A stretch of 64,000 nucleotides of DNA from Lentisphaerota bacterium (GTDB taxonomy: Bacteria > Verrucomicrobiota > Kiritimatiellia > UBA8416 > JAIOPI01), in NCBI GenBank assembly GCA_021413965.1, contig JAIOPI010000028.1, positions 120,896-184,895 on the forward strand, in the 5' to 3' direction. Position 1 is the stretch's first letter; the number at the start of each line of letters is the position of its first letter. A program made the translations under genes and the position numbers. The notes beneath the pieces were generated by a model, which saw nothing but the letters and a program-made list of their open reading frames with translations, made no database searches and was not told the origin of the DNA. Below, piece by piece: positions 21,803 to 33,200 of the stretch.

Positions 21803-21982
21803 CACGTACAGGTCTGGCGATCCGTGAGTATCCACTGGCATAGGAGCGTACTATGTCAGCCGCCAGTGAACGGGTAAAGAAAACATGTAGGGCCGACCCA
21901 GGCGCCCCGCGCACACTCGGCATGGCCCCCTCTCGACGGGGCCCTTCCCGGATTCTTATTACCCGCGCGCGACGCCCGGTGT

Positions 21983-24817
21983 ATGCTTGGGCACATGCGC
22001 AAGCCCCTGCTGCGTTCGCTGTTGGTACTCGGCGGGCCAGTCATCCTGCTGCTGTTCTTGGAGGGAGGCCTTCGCCTGTGGGGATTCGGCACCGCTCCCC
22101 ATTTCTTCCTCACGTCGTTTGAGGACGGGGTGGCGTACATGTCGGAGAACCCGCACGTCACCCGCCCCTACTTCGGCCCACGGCTGGAGCGCAACCCCTT
22201 TCCCGCCCATTTTCCGCGGCAGAAGCCGCCGGGTGAGTTCCGCGTTTTTGTCCTGGGCGAATCGGCGGCCATGGGGGATCCCATCCCGGAGTTCGGCCTT
22301 TCACGCCAGCTGGACGTGCTGCTCACCGCGGCGCTCCCGCAGCGGCGCGTGCGCGTGATCAATGCCGCGATCACCGCCATCAATTCGCACGTGATCCGCC
22401 AGGTTGCGACCGAGTGCGCCCGGCTCGAGCCGGATGCGTTTGTCATTTACATGGGCAACAACGAAGTGGTCGGCCCGTATGGCCCCGGCACCGTCTTCCC
22501 CGGAATCGGCAGCCGCCCCGCGCTGATCCACGCACTGACCTGGTGGCGCGGCACGCGCACGGGCCAGTTGGTGGAGCGAGCCATGGAGCGCCTTCACCCT
22601 TCCCGCTATCGCGAATGGGAAGGAATGGAAATGTTTCTCGACCGCCAGGTGCGCGCCGACGACCCTCGCCTGGCCACCACGCGCCGCCTGTTCGAAGCCA
22701 ACCTGGACGCCATGTGTCGCGCCGGGTCCGACGCTGGGGCGGCGGTCGTTCTCTGCACCGTCGCGGTTAACCTGCGCGACTGCGCGCCGCTCGGCTCCTC
22801 GCCCGATCCGGCGCTGTCCAAGGCAGACAGGGCGCGCATGCAGGCAGGCGTGGAGCAGGCCCTCACCCTCCTGCCCCGAGATGCCGCGCGCGCGCTGACC
22901 GTCATCGAGGAGGGGCTGAATCTCGATCCCGGACTGCCCGACTGGCACTACCTTAAGGGAAAGGCATTGGCGGCTCTCGGGGGCGGCGCCCCCTCCCGGG
23001 AGGCCTTCATTCAGGCGCGGGAGCTCGACACGCTGCGATTTCGCGCCGATACCGCCATCAATGATCGGATCCGTCGGTATGCCGCCAACTCGGCGATGCC
23101 CCTGCGGTTGGTGGACGTGGAGCGGCACCTCGCGGATCAGTCGCCTGATGGCCTCTGCGGGGAAAGCACCTTCTACGATCACGTCCATCTCACCTTTGAG
23201 GGGCAATATGGCGTCGCCCGCGACGTGGCCGAGGCCCTGTTGCCGGACCTCGCGGCAGCACCCCCCCTCCCCTCTGCTGCGGTGTGCGCGGCCGCCTTGG
23301 GGTGGACGCCTTGGCAGGCACAGGCCGCGCTGATGGGGATGTACGGGAGGCGTTTGCTGCCGCCGTTTGCCAACCAGGTCGACCGCGCGGACGTCGAGCG
23401 CCGATGGATGGAGCGCCTGCTTGCGGGCCAGGGGGCGCTCGCCACGAATGAACCGGCCCCGACGGTCCGCATGCTGACCGGCGCCCTGGAGACACGCGCG
23501 GCGGATCCGGTGTTGTGGCAACTACTGGGACAGGCGCAGATGCACCTGGGGGAGTTTCCGGCGGCAGCCGAAGCCTTTGGCGAAGCCGCCTGCCTGCTTC
23601 CGCAGCACGTGGCACTGCAGCACATGCAAAGCGCCGCCCTGGCCCTCGCGGGACGCTTCGATGCCGCGTTCCGGCAGCGCCATGCCGCCTCCCCGGAACT
23701 CGCGGACGACGTCATCTGGTCGCTGCTCGCCGCCAGTGCCATTGCGCAGGGGCATACGGAAATCGCCCGCGCGCTTTTCGAACGCGCGCGTCTAGCGAAC
23801 CCGCGCAATCATGATGTGCTGGTCAACCTGGCGGTCAGCCGCGCCTCCCGCGGCGACACGTCCGCGGCGATTCCGCTGTTCGAAAGCGCCGTGCGCCATC
23901 GCCCCGATGACGACATTGCGCTCGCCAACCTCGGGGTGGCCCTGTATCGGATCGGACGGAAGACGGAAGGGCTGTCCGCGCTGGAAGGTGCCGCGGCACG
24001 CCATCCACACAATGCCGAAACGCGGAACAGCCTTGCCATGATGTACCTCGGCCAGGGCGACGTGGATCTGGCGCGGCGTCACATTCGGTTGGCGCTGCTG
24101 GATCGCCCCCTTGCCGTGGATATCCTGCAAAGTGCGGTGCTCATCGAGGAGGCCGCGCGGGATGCGGAGGCCCAGGCGGAATACCTGCACCGGCTCATCC
24201 GGCTGTCCCCGTCCACGCCGGCGTTTCAGGAGCACTATGGTGAGTGCCTGCTGCGGCTAGGGCGCTATGGCGAAGCCGAGTCGGCATACACCGCCGCCAC
24301 CGGTTTGGCGCCCGAGTCGCCATCCGCCTGGCACGGGCTCGGCTCCGCCCGGGCCTATGACGGCCGGCAGGCGGCGGCGCGGGCGGCGTTTGAGAAGGCG
24401 CTGACGTTGGATGCCGACTTCGCGCCAGCGCGGTTTGGGTTGGGGCAGGTCTTGCTGCAACTCGGAGACGGATCCGCCGGCCTGGATGAGTTACGCCGTG
24501 CCTGCACCCTCGTCCCGACGGAGTGGGCCTGGCGGCGCCGGCTGGCCTGGATCTTGGCGACGCATCCGGACGCGGCCCTCCGCCAGCCCGCCGAAGCGCT
24601 CGACTGGGCGGCATCCCTTCCCGCCGCCGGGACCGATGCCTGGATGCGGGTGGATATTCAGGCGGCGGCAACCGCGGCTGGGGGCGATCCGAAGGCGGCG
24701 GAGAAGCTGCTGTCGACGGTAACGCTGGCGGACGTGCCCGAGGCCTACCGCACGGCGGTGCAGGACCGCCTGACCCGTTACGCGCGGGGCGACTCCTACG
24801 TCGAAACCGCCCCCTGA
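21983..24817 (+). CDS. Membrane-anchored SGNH-hydrolase-like protein fused to TPR repeats
   Basis: This 944-residue protein has three parts. The first is an N-terminal membrane helix (about residues 10-32, LLRSLLVLGGPVILLLF). The second is an SGNH/GDSL-esterase-type domain to about residue 420. Its blocks are VLGESAAMGDP (nucleophile Ser94), MGNNEVVGPYG (block III Asn about 160) and FYDHVHLTFEG (Asp/His pair about 398-401). The third is a C-terminal half of tetratricopeptide repeats (ANPRNHDVLVNLAVSRASRG and similar units). SGNH domains often act on acyl or acetyl groups of glycans; here the substrate is unknown. It is divergent from the pullulanase-like gene, with a 180-bp gap. The start could be ATG 21983 or 21995. 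Confidence 0.78.
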   Translation: MLGHMRKPLLRSLLVLGGPVILLLFLEGGLRLWGFGTAPHFFLTSFEDGVAYMSENPHVTRPYFGPRLERNPFPAHFPRQKPPGEFRVFVLGESAAMGDPIPEFGLSRQLDVLLTAALPQRRVRVINAAITAINSHVIRQVATECARLEPDAFVIYMGNNEVVGPYGPGTVFPGIGSRPALIHALTWWRGTRTGQLVERAMERLHPSRYREWEGMEMFLDRQVRADDPRLATTRRLFEANLDAMCRAGSDAGAAVVLCTVAVNLRDCAPLGSSPDPALSKADRARMQAGVEQALTLLPRDAARALTVIEEGLNLDPGLPDWHYLKGKALAALGGGAPSREAFIQARELDTLRFRADTAINDRIRRYAANSAMPLRLVDVERHLADQSPDGLCGESTFYDHVHLTFEGQYGVARDVAEALLPDLAAAPPLPSAAVCAAALGWTPWQAQAALMGMYGRRLLPPFANQVDRADVERRWMERLLAGQGALATNEPAPTVRMLTGALETRAADPVLWQLLGQAQMHLGEFPAAAEAFGEAACLLPQHVALQHMQSAALALAGRFDAAFRQRHAASPELADDVIWSLLAASAIAQGHTEIARALFERARLANPRNHDVLVNLAVSRASRGDTSAAIPLFESAVRHRPDDDIALANLGVALYRIGRKTEGLSALEGAAARHPHNAETRNSLAMMYLGQGDVDLARRHIRLALLDRPLAVDILQSAVLIEEAARDAEAQAEYLHRLIRLSPSTPAFQEHYGECLLRLGRYGEAESAYTAATGLAPESPSAWHGLGSARAYDGRQAAARAAFEKALTLDADFAPARFGLGQVLLQLGDGSAGLDELRRACTLVPTEWAWRRRLAWILATHPDAALRQPAEALDWAASLPAAGTDAWMRVDIQAAATAAGGDPKAAEKLLSTVTLADVPEAYRTAVQDRLTRYARGDSYVETAP

Positions 24818-24966
24818 GTCGGATACACTCCGCGTTACCCCTGCTGACGCCTCCAAGCCCCCCTGGACCCGTTTTCGGTCGCTGCCCGTCCAACGGTCCC
24901 GCAACCGGCGCCGGCACCGGCGCCAGGGCCAGATTGACGCCAAGCGCTTATCAAAGTGCCAGTTGC

Positions 24967-24982
24967 ATACTAGTATATACTA
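24967..24982. promoter_or_regulatory. Overlapping palindromes, candidate operator
   Basis: ATACTAGTAT (24967-24976) is a perfect 10-bp palindrome, overlapped by the perfect 12-bp palindrome TAGTATATACTA (24971-24982). The same 10-mer occurs at 40671-40680 in the divergent amylase promoter region, with similar flanks (GTTG-CAT before it, CTA after it). It is a candidate binding site for a dimeric regulator. No regulator gene is in the window. Confidence 0.4.
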
Positions 24983-25020
24983 CAGGGAAGCTATACCATC
25001 AGTTTCCTTAACAAAACTGC

Positions 25021-25049
25021 TTGACCGGTTCCGACATATTTGTTAATCT
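25021..25049 (+). promoter_or_regulatory. Candidate sigma-70 promoter for the first PATR gene
   Basis: TTGACC, a 17-bp spacer and TAATCT lie 118 bp before the start of the 1526-aa PATR gene. The -35 box matches consensus at five of six positions; the -10 box is weak. It lies 38 bp downstream of the palindromes. Confidence 0.4.
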
Positions 25050-25166
25050 CCCTACACTTTTGACATGGGGGTCGTACATGTTTCCCGCCGCCGTAAGCCG
25101 CTTGACGGGGGGGATGTGCCCAGCAGTGTCATGGGGGAATGCGTAGGCTAGACAGGAGCGTGTATT

Positions 25167-28100
25167 ATGCGCAGACATCAAGTTGTGTGCGTGGTGGCGA
25201 TCCTTATCGCGCTGGTATCGGGGAATGCGCGGGCGCAGTACAGCGGGCAGCTTTACGGGCCCGCCAACGTGGATGATGGTTCCACGGACGGCAATCTCAA
25301 CAGCCCGTCCAGCAAGGCCGCCACCGTTAATGGCAACATCCGCTACCAGTGGCGACTGAATGGCAGTGGCAACGGCACCGCGTGGGTGGCCTTCAACTGG
25401 GACAGCCTTGCCAAAGAGTTTTCATTCTACGGGAATCCGACCTTCACGATGAGCGACGACGTCACCATCCGTGGTGACATGGATATCGGCGGCACGAGCT
25501 ACGGCTGGGGCCACATCGGGAACTTCGGGGTCGCCAACGTCGAGAGCACCAAGCAGTACATCTTCAACGTTACGGACACGGGCTCAACGCTGTCCAGCGA
25601 GCCGGGTACCGATGTCATCCAGCTCGGCCTGACGGAGATCAACCACCAGGCAGCGCTCGCCTCCACCCCGGACGGCAGCACCACGGGCCTCTCCAACAGC
25701 CGCTCGGGCAACAATATCGTGTTTCAAACCACCTCCACGGCCGAGAACAGCGGCTCGAACGAAGAGCTCTGGTACCAGTGGACGGTCGATAATTTCACCA
25801 CCAAAAACTTCGTCCAGGACACGGCCATTTCGGCCAACGAGTCGATTAGTGTGGCGCTGAGTTCCAGCGCGCCGGTCCTGCGCGAGGGTGACACGCTGAA
25901 GTGGGTGCTCGCCAGCACGGGACCTTCCTCGTCCGGAACCGTCAGCGCCTTCACCGGCGGGCTGCTGAACTTCGACGTCATCGCGATCAACAAATCCAGC
26001 GTCGTGACCTACAGCGTCACCGACGACGACACCACGGCACCGGCGCTCACGGCGTTCACGGTGGCCGACCAGACTGACGCGGCGATCAATGCCGGCGGCT
26101 ACACGATCGGCGGCAGCATCCAGGACACGGGCAGCGGCGTGAATAACAACGGCGCGACGGTGTCGGGCGACGATTTCTCGCCGAACTATGACCTCCTGAA
26201 CAACGCCAACACGCAGCTGGCCGGCGACCAGGTCTTCACGACCCGCCCGGCTGATGGTGCCGCCCAAGGCAGCACCGGGGCCCTGTCTGCGTCCGCTCCT
26301 GGCATCCTCCCCGCCAACATCGACCTCGGCACCTACAAGATCCGCGTCTCGGCCACCGACAACGACGAAGACCCCTCGACCTCGGCGAATGACCGCACGG
26401 CGGTGGTGGATTCCCAGGTGACGACGTTTACGGTCACGGACGACGACAGCGCCGGCCCCGACATCACCGGATTTGACTTCCCGGCATCCGTCGACGTGAC
26501 GGCCTCCTGCATCGTGACGGTACAGATCAACGACGTCACCGGCACGACCGACAACGGCACAACGGTGTTGTATTACGGCTACGGCGTGCCCGCGACTCCG
26601 CTGACCGAGACGACCGGCTCAGGCGATGGCGAGTACACGTTCACGATTCCGCCGCAGACAGGCCAGGGCGGCAACACGCTCAAGTTTTACGTGTCAGCGG
26701 CCGACAGTGACGCGGACCGCACCGGCGATGCGGCGACCACCGTGGCGAACAACGGCGGCAGCTACTACAGCATCCTCATTACCGTGACCGTGCCCACGAC
26801 GAACAATGCCACCTGGGATGGTGGCGATGCCGTGGACAGCAACTGGGCCAGCCAGACGAACTGGGTGGACGACGCGCGGCCCGAGACCGATGGGAAGGCC
26901 ACCCTGAACTTCGCGGGCGCCCTGCGGACCTACGCGACCAACGATTACACGGCGGGCCAGCAGTTCAACGGGCTGTTCTTCAGCAGCGGCGCGGCTTCCT
27001 TCACGCTGCGCGGCAACAGCCTCTCGATCTCCAACAAGATCGAGAACAACAGCGTCAACGCGCAGACCATTGAAACAGCCGTCACCCTCAACGCCCCCGC
27101 TACGAACGAAGTCAACCCGGTGGACGGTGACTTGACGCTCGGCGCGGCCGTGACGGTGAACAGCGCGGACCTGGTGGTCTACAGCGATGACAGTGCCGGC
27201 GGCAACACGGTGCGCTTCGGCGGGACGGTCAGCCAGGGCACGGGCAGCAGCAAGCTGAAGGTGCGGCAGAATGCCACGGTGGAAATCGCCGCGGCCAACA
27301 CGCTGGCCAACGACATCGAGATCGACCGGGGCGCCATCCACGTGGAGGGCGGCGGCTCGGTGGCGGCGGGCACGGCGTGGGTCGGCAATGGAACCCTGAC
27401 CGGCGCGGCCGCGGAGTTTGTGATCACGGACGCCGACGGGGGCACGACCGTGGCGCGCACAATGAACATCAACGATGGCACCGCGGGCAACCGCACGCTG
27501 GGCGGCGCCAACAGCAGCGGCGTCAACACCTTCAGCGGGAACATCGGCCGCAGCGGCGGGAACGACAAGACGCTGACCCTGACCGCAACCGGCAGCGGCG
27601 TGGTGGATTACACCGGGTCGCTCGACGGTGACGATAACGTCCTGGTCCAGGGCGGGGGCGTGACGCGTTTCAGCGGCAGCGCCAAGAGCTACACCGGCGA
27701 CACGGTTCTGTCGGCCTCCAGCACCCTGCGGCTGAACGGGTCCCCCATGCTTGCCGACACCACGGACGTGTCGGTCGGGCTCGGTTCGACCTTTGACCTC
27801 AACAACAACGACGAGACCGTCCAGTCCATCGCGGGCGCGGGCAATGTCGCTCTGGGCTCCGCGCTGTTGATCGTGGACCACACCAGCAGCCCGTCGTTCA
27901 CCGGCGTGATGAGCGGCACCGGCGGCTTCGTCAAAAAGGGGACTGGAACGCTCACCCTCGGCGGGGCGAACAGCTACAATGGGCAGACCTACATCGTGGG
28001 CGGCGTGCTGCAATACAACGTGGCCCAGGCCGGCGGCTTCACCGGGGCGCTGAACGTCGGCGGCACGAGCGGCGATCCCGATGGTAACGCGACGCTGGCG

Positions 28101-29747
28101 ATCGGCACAGGCGGGGTGACGCTTTCGAACCCGATCACCGTACGCGGCGGGACGGCCGGGACGCGCTTCATCCGGGCGAGCAATACGTCCGGCACGTCGA
28201 CCTTCAGTGGCCCCATCACCATGAACAATGATCTGACGATCGCGGCGCAGACGAGCAGCGGCGCGCTCACGATCAGTGGCCCCATCACGCTGAATGCCTA
28301 TACCCTCTTTGTGGAAAACACGGAGACCGTCACGATCGGGTCGGTGACCGGTTCGGGCATTCTCCAGAAGTCCGTCGGCGTTCCCGGGGCGCTGATTGTC
28401 AATGGCGCGATTAGCGTTGGCAACATCTACTTCAATGACGGGAATATCCGGGTGGTTTCCGGTGGCGACCTCGAGACCTCGAGCGTCTTCTACCTGGGAG
28501 CGTCGGTCCACCAGAACGACACTACGCTTGAACTGGCGGCCAACGGCCTTGATATCGGGGCCACCACCGAGGTCGAGGATGCCCTTGGCGGCGAGGTCCG
28601 GACGATTCGCACGACGGTCGCCGGCACGCAGACGATGAGCGGCACCGTGCGGCAGGACGACGAGGATCTGATCCTCTCCTCCACCAATGGCAGCACGCTG
28701 GTGCTGTCGGGCACGATGGACATGGACTACGACGTGACCGTCGACGGCGAGAATGACATCTATGCTCGTGGCCCCGGCGACATCACCTTCAGCGGGCAGC
28801 TCAATGCGGCCAACGGAGGCATGGACCTCTTCACGCAGGGTTCCGGCACGGTCACACTGTCCGGCAACAACAGTGGCCAGTGGTTCCAGCTCGAGCATGG
28901 CGGCGGGACGCTGTTCATCAACAACGCCAACGGCTTTGGCACATCCTACATCGACAAGCTGAAAGTCAATGCCAGTGGCGCAACCACCCGGATTGGCGTG
29001 TCGAGCGCCCCGGCCAGCCTGGGCATCCTGTTCACCGGCAGCTACACGCACACGATCCAGGTGGACAGCGGCGTGACGTTCACGGTGCCAAACACGATCA
29101 ACGACGGGGTCTTCACGGGCAACCTGCTCAAGACCGGCGACGGGGATCTGACGGTGCAGAGCGTCAATGCACTGGACGGGACGGTCACCGTGAACGGCGG
29201 CACGCTGCACGTCAGCAGTGGCGCCAGCTTCGGCACCACGGCGGTCAATGCCGGCGGGTATCTCAAGGGCAATGGAACCGTGGGCACGCTGAGCGTATCC
29301 GGCACGGTGGCGCCTGGCGCGAGCGTGGGAACGCTGAATGCCGGGGCCACGACCTTCGGCCCGAGCGGGACCAATGCGTGGGACGTCAATGATTTCAGCG
29401 GCACCTACGGGGGGCCGACCGGCTGGGATAAGCTGAACATCACGGGCGCGCTGAACATCACGGCGACGGCGGCACAGCCGTTCACGATTCAGGTCTGGTC
29501 GCTCAACGTGGCGTCGCCCGGAAACGCGGCGAATTTCAACAACGCCCTCCCCTACACGCTCAAGATTGCCACGGCGAGCGGTGGTATCAGCGGATTTGCG
29601 GCCAACAAGTTCGCCATCAACGCGGCAAACTTGACGAATCCGACCGGCGGTGGAACGTGGTCCATTCAGCAGAATGTGAACGATCTTGAGCTGGTCTTCA
29701 CACCCTTTACGGGCATTCCGGCCACGACCGTGATTCAGTTTAAGTAG
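25167..29747 (+). CDS. Secreted autotransporter-associated beta-strand (PATR) repeat protein, 1526 aa
   Basis: This very large exported protein has a signal peptide (MRRHQVVCVVAILIALVSGN, then ARA-Q). Residues 20-540 hold beta-sandwich-like segments, with two repeats around VTDDDTTAPALTAFTV and VTDDDSAGPDITGFDF. After that come PATR-type beta-helix repeats such as KKGTGTLTLGGANSYNGQTY and KTGDGDLTVQSVNALDGTVT. A conserved C-terminal module (GTVAPGASVGTLNAG, then DKLNITGALNITATA) is shared with the next gene. It ends in TVIQFK, with no beta-barrel or sortase-like motif. Composition is rich in Gly, Thr, Asn and Ser. A surface fibre or matrix role is likely by family, but the function is unknown. 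It has its own promoter candidate and a strong terminator. Confidence 0.85.
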   Translation: MRRHQVVCVVAILIALVSGNARAQYSGQLYGPANVDDGSTDGNLNSPSSKAATVNGNIRYQWRLNGSGNGTAWVAFNWDSLAKEFSFYGNPTFTMSDDVTIRGDMDIGGTSYGWGHIGNFGVANVESTKQYIFNVTDTGSTLSSEPGTDVIQLGLTEINHQAALASTPDGSTTGLSNSRSGNNIVFQTTSTAENSGSNEELWYQWTVDNFTTKNFVQDTAISANESISVALSSSAPVLREGDTLKWVLASTGPSSSGTVSAFTGGLLNFDVIAINKSSVVTYSVTDDDTTAPALTAFTVADQTDAAINAGGYTIGGSIQDTGSGVNNNGATVSGDDFSPNYDLLNNANTQLAGDQVFTTRPADGAAQGSTGALSASAPGILPANIDLGTYKIRVSATDNDEDPSTSANDRTAVVDSQVTTFTVTDDDSAGPDITGFDFPASVDVTASCIVTVQINDVTGTTDNGTTVLYYGYGVPATPLTETTGSGDGEYTFTIPPQTGQGGNTLKFYVSAADSDADRTGDAATTVANNGGSYYSILITVTVPTTNNATWDGGDAVDSNWASQTNWVDDARPETDGKATLNFAGALRTYATNDYTAGQQFNGLFFSSGAASFTLRGNSLSISNKIENNSVNAQTIETAVTLNAPATNEVNPVDGDLTLGAAVTVNSADLVVYSDDSAGGNTVRFGGTVSQGTGSSKLKVRQNATVEIAAANTLANDIEIDRGAIHVEGGGSVAAGTAWVGNGTLTGAAAEFVITDADGGTTVARTMNINDGTAGNRTLGGANSSGVNTFSGNIGRSGGNDKTLTLTATGSGVVDYTGSLDGDDNVLVQGGGVTRFSGSAKSYTGDTVLSASSTLRLNGSPMLADTTDVSVGLGSTFDLNNNDETVQSIAGAGNVALGSALLIVDHTSSPSFTGVMSGTGGFVKKGTGTLTLGGANSYNGQTYIVGGVLQYNVAQAGGFTGALNVGGTSGDPDGNATLAIGTGGVTLSNPITVRGGTAGTRFIRASNTSGTSTFSGPITMNNDLTIAAQTSSGALTISGPITLNAYTLFVENTETVTIGSVTGSGILQKSVGVPGALIVNGAISVGNIYFNDGNIRVVSGGDLETSSVFYLGASVHQNDTTLELAANGLDIGATTEVEDALGGEVRTIRTTVAGTQTMSGTVRQDDEDLILSSTNGSTLVLSGTMDMDYDVTVDGENDIYARGPGDITFSGQLNAANGGMDLFTQGSGTVTLSGNNSGQWFQLEHGGGTLFINNANGFGTSYIDKLKVNASGATTRIGVSSAPASLGILFTGSYTHTIQVDSGVTFTVPNTINDGVFTGNLLKTGDGDLTVQSVNALDGTVTVNGGTLHVSSGASFGTTAVNAGGYLKGNGTVGTLSVSGTVAPGASVGTLNAGATTFGPSGTNAWDVNDFSGTYGGPTGWDKLNITGALNITATAAQPFTIQVWSLNVASPGNAANFNNALPYTLKIATASGGISGFAANKFAINAANLTNPTGGGTWSIQQNVNDLELVFTPFTGIPATTVIQFK

Positions 29748-29778
29748 GTCAGGCTGCATGTCATTCGGTCCCCAACCG

Positions 29779-29823
29779 CGGGGGCTGCTCCGCTCGACCC
29801 GGGGCAGCCCCCGATCTTTTTTT
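29779..29823 (+). terminator. Rho-independent terminator after the first PATR gene
   Basis: GGGGGCTGC pairs perfectly with GCAGCCCCC (15-base loop), followed by GATC and a run of seven T. It starts 32 bp after the stop codon. Confidence 0.9.
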
Positions 29824-30219
29824 GGGGGCTCTGGCCCACTTTCCTTCAGGCTTGCATAGTGCGTCATCCGAAGCACATGACATGCCACTGATTGCGTAAT
29901 AAACCTTGACGAACCCCCTCGAAACCTGTATAAGCCACCTCAGTCGAATTGCGGCATTTCAACGTGTTTCAGGGCTACTATGTGCGACACTGGGGCAGCA
30001 TTCACGCGCAGCCCGCGCGACGTTGCGCATAGCCGCCCATCCCGCGTCCCCCCTGCCCCATGCACCCCACCACTATTCAACCATGCCTCTGGGGCGCCGG
30101 ATTCGAGCAACGAACTGTGAACGGCATCCTCATACAACGCTCACCGGGACCTGTAACCTTGTCCCCTGATTCATTTTTGGCTGTTGGCATCGCACCGTAT
30201 CACTAGCTGGAGGCCCGTC
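29824..30219. other. Intergenic region with long 5' leader before the second PATR gene
   Basis: This 396-bp stretch has no supported gene. It contains the promoter at 29906-29934 and then a leader of about 280 bases up to the TGGAGG ribosome-binding site. I see no recognisable riboswitch in the leader. Confidence 0.55.
29906..29934 (+). promoter_or_regulatory. Sigma-70 promoter for the second PATR gene
   Basis: TTGACG, a 17-bp spacer and TATAAG match the consensus closely (five of six at each box). It implies transcription starting near 29941 and a leader of about 280 bases. Confidence 0.7.
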
Positions 30220-33200
30220 ATGACCATGCGTGAAGTCGGAGGTTTCAGTTTCAGGCGCGTCATCTGTCTTTCGCTGCGTATGGCGCAGCAGGCCGTGACG
30301 TCACGTGTGCCGACTGTGCGTAGACCATCCGCCGCCTTCCGGCAGCACCTGCTCGCGGTCGTGTTCGGCACGACCTTGGCGCTCCAGCAGGCCCAGGCGG
30401 TTTCACAGTACTGGAACGGGGCTGGAACCTGGAATGCAGCCAATACCTGGAGCCAGGTCAGCGGTGGCCCCTACACCTCGACCTGGACCAATGGTAATGA
30501 TGCCCAGTTCAACGTGCCCGCCAGCACGATCACTGGCGCGACGGTGACCTTTACCAATATCACGGCGACGGAGAATGTGACGTTCACGGCGGGCGGCACC
30601 TTGGGCACCGGCGGGACGGTGGGCAGCATCACCGTCGCCAGCGGCAAGCTTCTCGATCTGAACAGTCAGCAGCTGTCCACCGCCGCCGGAACCGGGTTCA
30701 TCAAGAACGGGCCGGGCGCACTCGGGTCGGGATTGGGCACCTTCACCAATGGCTTCACGCTCAACGCGGGATACATCATCTTGCGCAGTGTGAACGGGAT
30801 GGGCAGCAGCGCAACCTACAACCCGCTGACGATCAACGGCGGCGCGATCGGCGCCGCCAGCACGATGAACCTGAGTGGCAAATACGGCGTTGGCATTACC
30901 GTCGGCGGGCACTTTCAACTGGGGGTCCTGAGCAGCGATGTTTCCATCGCCTCGAGCACGGCCAATATCACGTTCAGCGACCCCGTCAACCTGGGCGCCG
31001 CCACGCGCACGATCACGATCGGCGGCAACGGCGGTTACACGAACGCGGGCGTCATTTCCGGCGGTGCGGGCGTCGGCCTGACGATCGACAAGCTTCCCGG
31101 CGTCACGGGTCAGATCGTGTTGTCGAGCACGCACACGTACAGTGGCGACACCACCGTCAACGGTGGCATTCTCCGGGTCGGCACGGGCGGGCACACGATT
31201 CCCAATGGGCCCGGCAAGGGCAACGTGATCGTGGCGTCCGGCGCGATGCTCGACATCAATTCCTCCGAGATCATCAACGGGCTTTCGGGCGCCGGGACCA
31301 TCGACAACAGCAACGCATCCAGCCGCGACTTCACGATTGGCGATAACAGCGGAGGCGGCACGTTCTCCGGCGTGATTCAAAACTCGGGCGGCGCCCTGAG
31401 CCTGATCAAAACCAACAATGCGGGAACCATAACGCTCAGCGGAACGAGCAGCACGTACACGGGGAAGACGTCGGTGCAGGGCGGCGTGCTGGAATTCGCC
31501 TCGCTCACGACAGTCGGCGGCGGCGCTTCCTCGCTGGGTGCCCCGGCATCGACGGCGAACGGCGCGATTCCCGTCGGTGAATTTGCGATCGGCGCCACGC
31601 TGCGCTACATCGGCACGGGCAATGCCAACAGCAATCGCCGCATCGATCTGAATGGCGTTACGGGCGGCACCACGCTGGAGGTCGCGAACTCGGGCAATCT
31701 GACGCTGAGCACGGCGCTGGGCGTCCCGGTTGATGGCGTGAAGACGCTGACGCTCGGCGGCTCCAGCAGCGGGATTGGCACCATATCCGGCGTTATTTCC
31801 AACAGTGCCAATGGCAACACGGCGGTGACCAAGACGGGTTCCGGCACATGGGTGATCTCGGGTGCCAACACCTACAGCAACGATACCACGATCAGCGCGG
31901 GGACGCTGCGGCTCGGCGCGGCAGGCACCCTGCCGGACGGGGCTGGCTACGGCAATGTGAGCGTGACCGGGACGCTGGACCTGAATGCCTTCAGCGAAGT
32001 GATCAACGGGCTCTCGGGTGGCGGGACGGTGGACACTGTGGCGGGCGGGTCCCCCACGCTCACCGTCGGGAACAACGATCAGAGCAGCACCTTCAGCGGT
32101 GTCCTGCAGAACAGTGCCGGCTCCCTGGCGCTCACCAAGACGGGTACCGGCACGCTGACGCTGTCGGGGGCGAACACGCATAGTGGCAACACGACCGTGA
32201 GCACGGGGACCTTGAACGTGTCCCACAGCCTGGCGCTGCAGAATACCACCGTGGTCAGCGGCGGCACGGGGATCGTCTTCGATCAATCGGTGGGAACGCA
32301 CGCGTTCACCTTCGGCGGCCTGAGCGGCTCGACGGATCTGGCGTTGCAGGATAATGGTGGCAACCCGGTGGCGCTGACGGTCGGCAGCAACGGCGTCAAC
32401 ACGACCTACTCCGGAATCATGAGCCTGGGCGGGTCCCTCACGAAGATCGGAACGGGTACGAACTCGTTGTCGGGTTCCAACAGCTACACAGGGCCCACGG
32501 CCATCCACGATGGCGCCATCGCCATTGTTTCGGCTTCCGACCGACTGCCCATCGGGACGGTCCTGACGCTGGGCAGCGGCGCGAACAGCGGCAAGCTCAT
32601 TCTGGGCAATGGCGCGGTTCCGCGCAGTCAGGAAGTGGGCGGGCTGACCGTATCGGGATCGGGGCTGAACAACGCCGTTGTCGGCGGGGCGCCGGGGCTG
32701 GCGACGCTGACCGTCAATGTGGCGAGCGGCACCAGTACCTTCAACGGAAACCTGGGCGGCGGAGCGGCTAACGAAAACAGCCTGAACCTCACGAAGACGG
32801 GAGCCGGAACCTTTGTCATCGGAGGTGCCAACACGTACACGGGTACCACGGCGGTCTCGGTGGGAACGCTGCGGCTGGGCGCCGACAACGTCATTCCCGA
32901 TGGCGCCGCGATAGCCAACGTGACCGTGAGCGGCGGAGCGACTCTGGACCTGGGTGGCTTCAGCGACACGATCAACGGGCTGTCCAGTTCGGGTACCATT
33001 GACAATACGCTCGGCGCCGGGACGTACACGCTGACGGTCGGGAACAACGATCAGAGCAGCAGCTTTGGTGGTCTCATCCAGAACACGAGCGGGACGCTGG
33101 CCCTGACCAAGACCGGCACCGGCACGTTCAACCTGAGCGGGAGCCACACGTACAGTGGCGACACCACCGTCAGCACGGGCACGTTGCAGATCGGTGCGGG

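Larger units (their letters stand above)
24818..25166. other. 349-bp intergenic regulatory region before the first PATR gene
   Basis: No ORF is supported here. The first half is GC-rich. From 24961 it turns AT-rich and contains overlapping palindromes and a sigma-70-like promoter, listed separately. A ribosome-binding site ACAGGAG lies 9 bases before the next gene's ATG. No terminator for the SGNH-TPR gene is obvious. Confidence 0.6.

Noticed and set aside
26694..29888. 1064-codon open frame on the minus strand
   Set aside because: Antisense to the first PATR gene; the repeat pattern on the plus strand is clear and the minus product is Arg/Ala filler.
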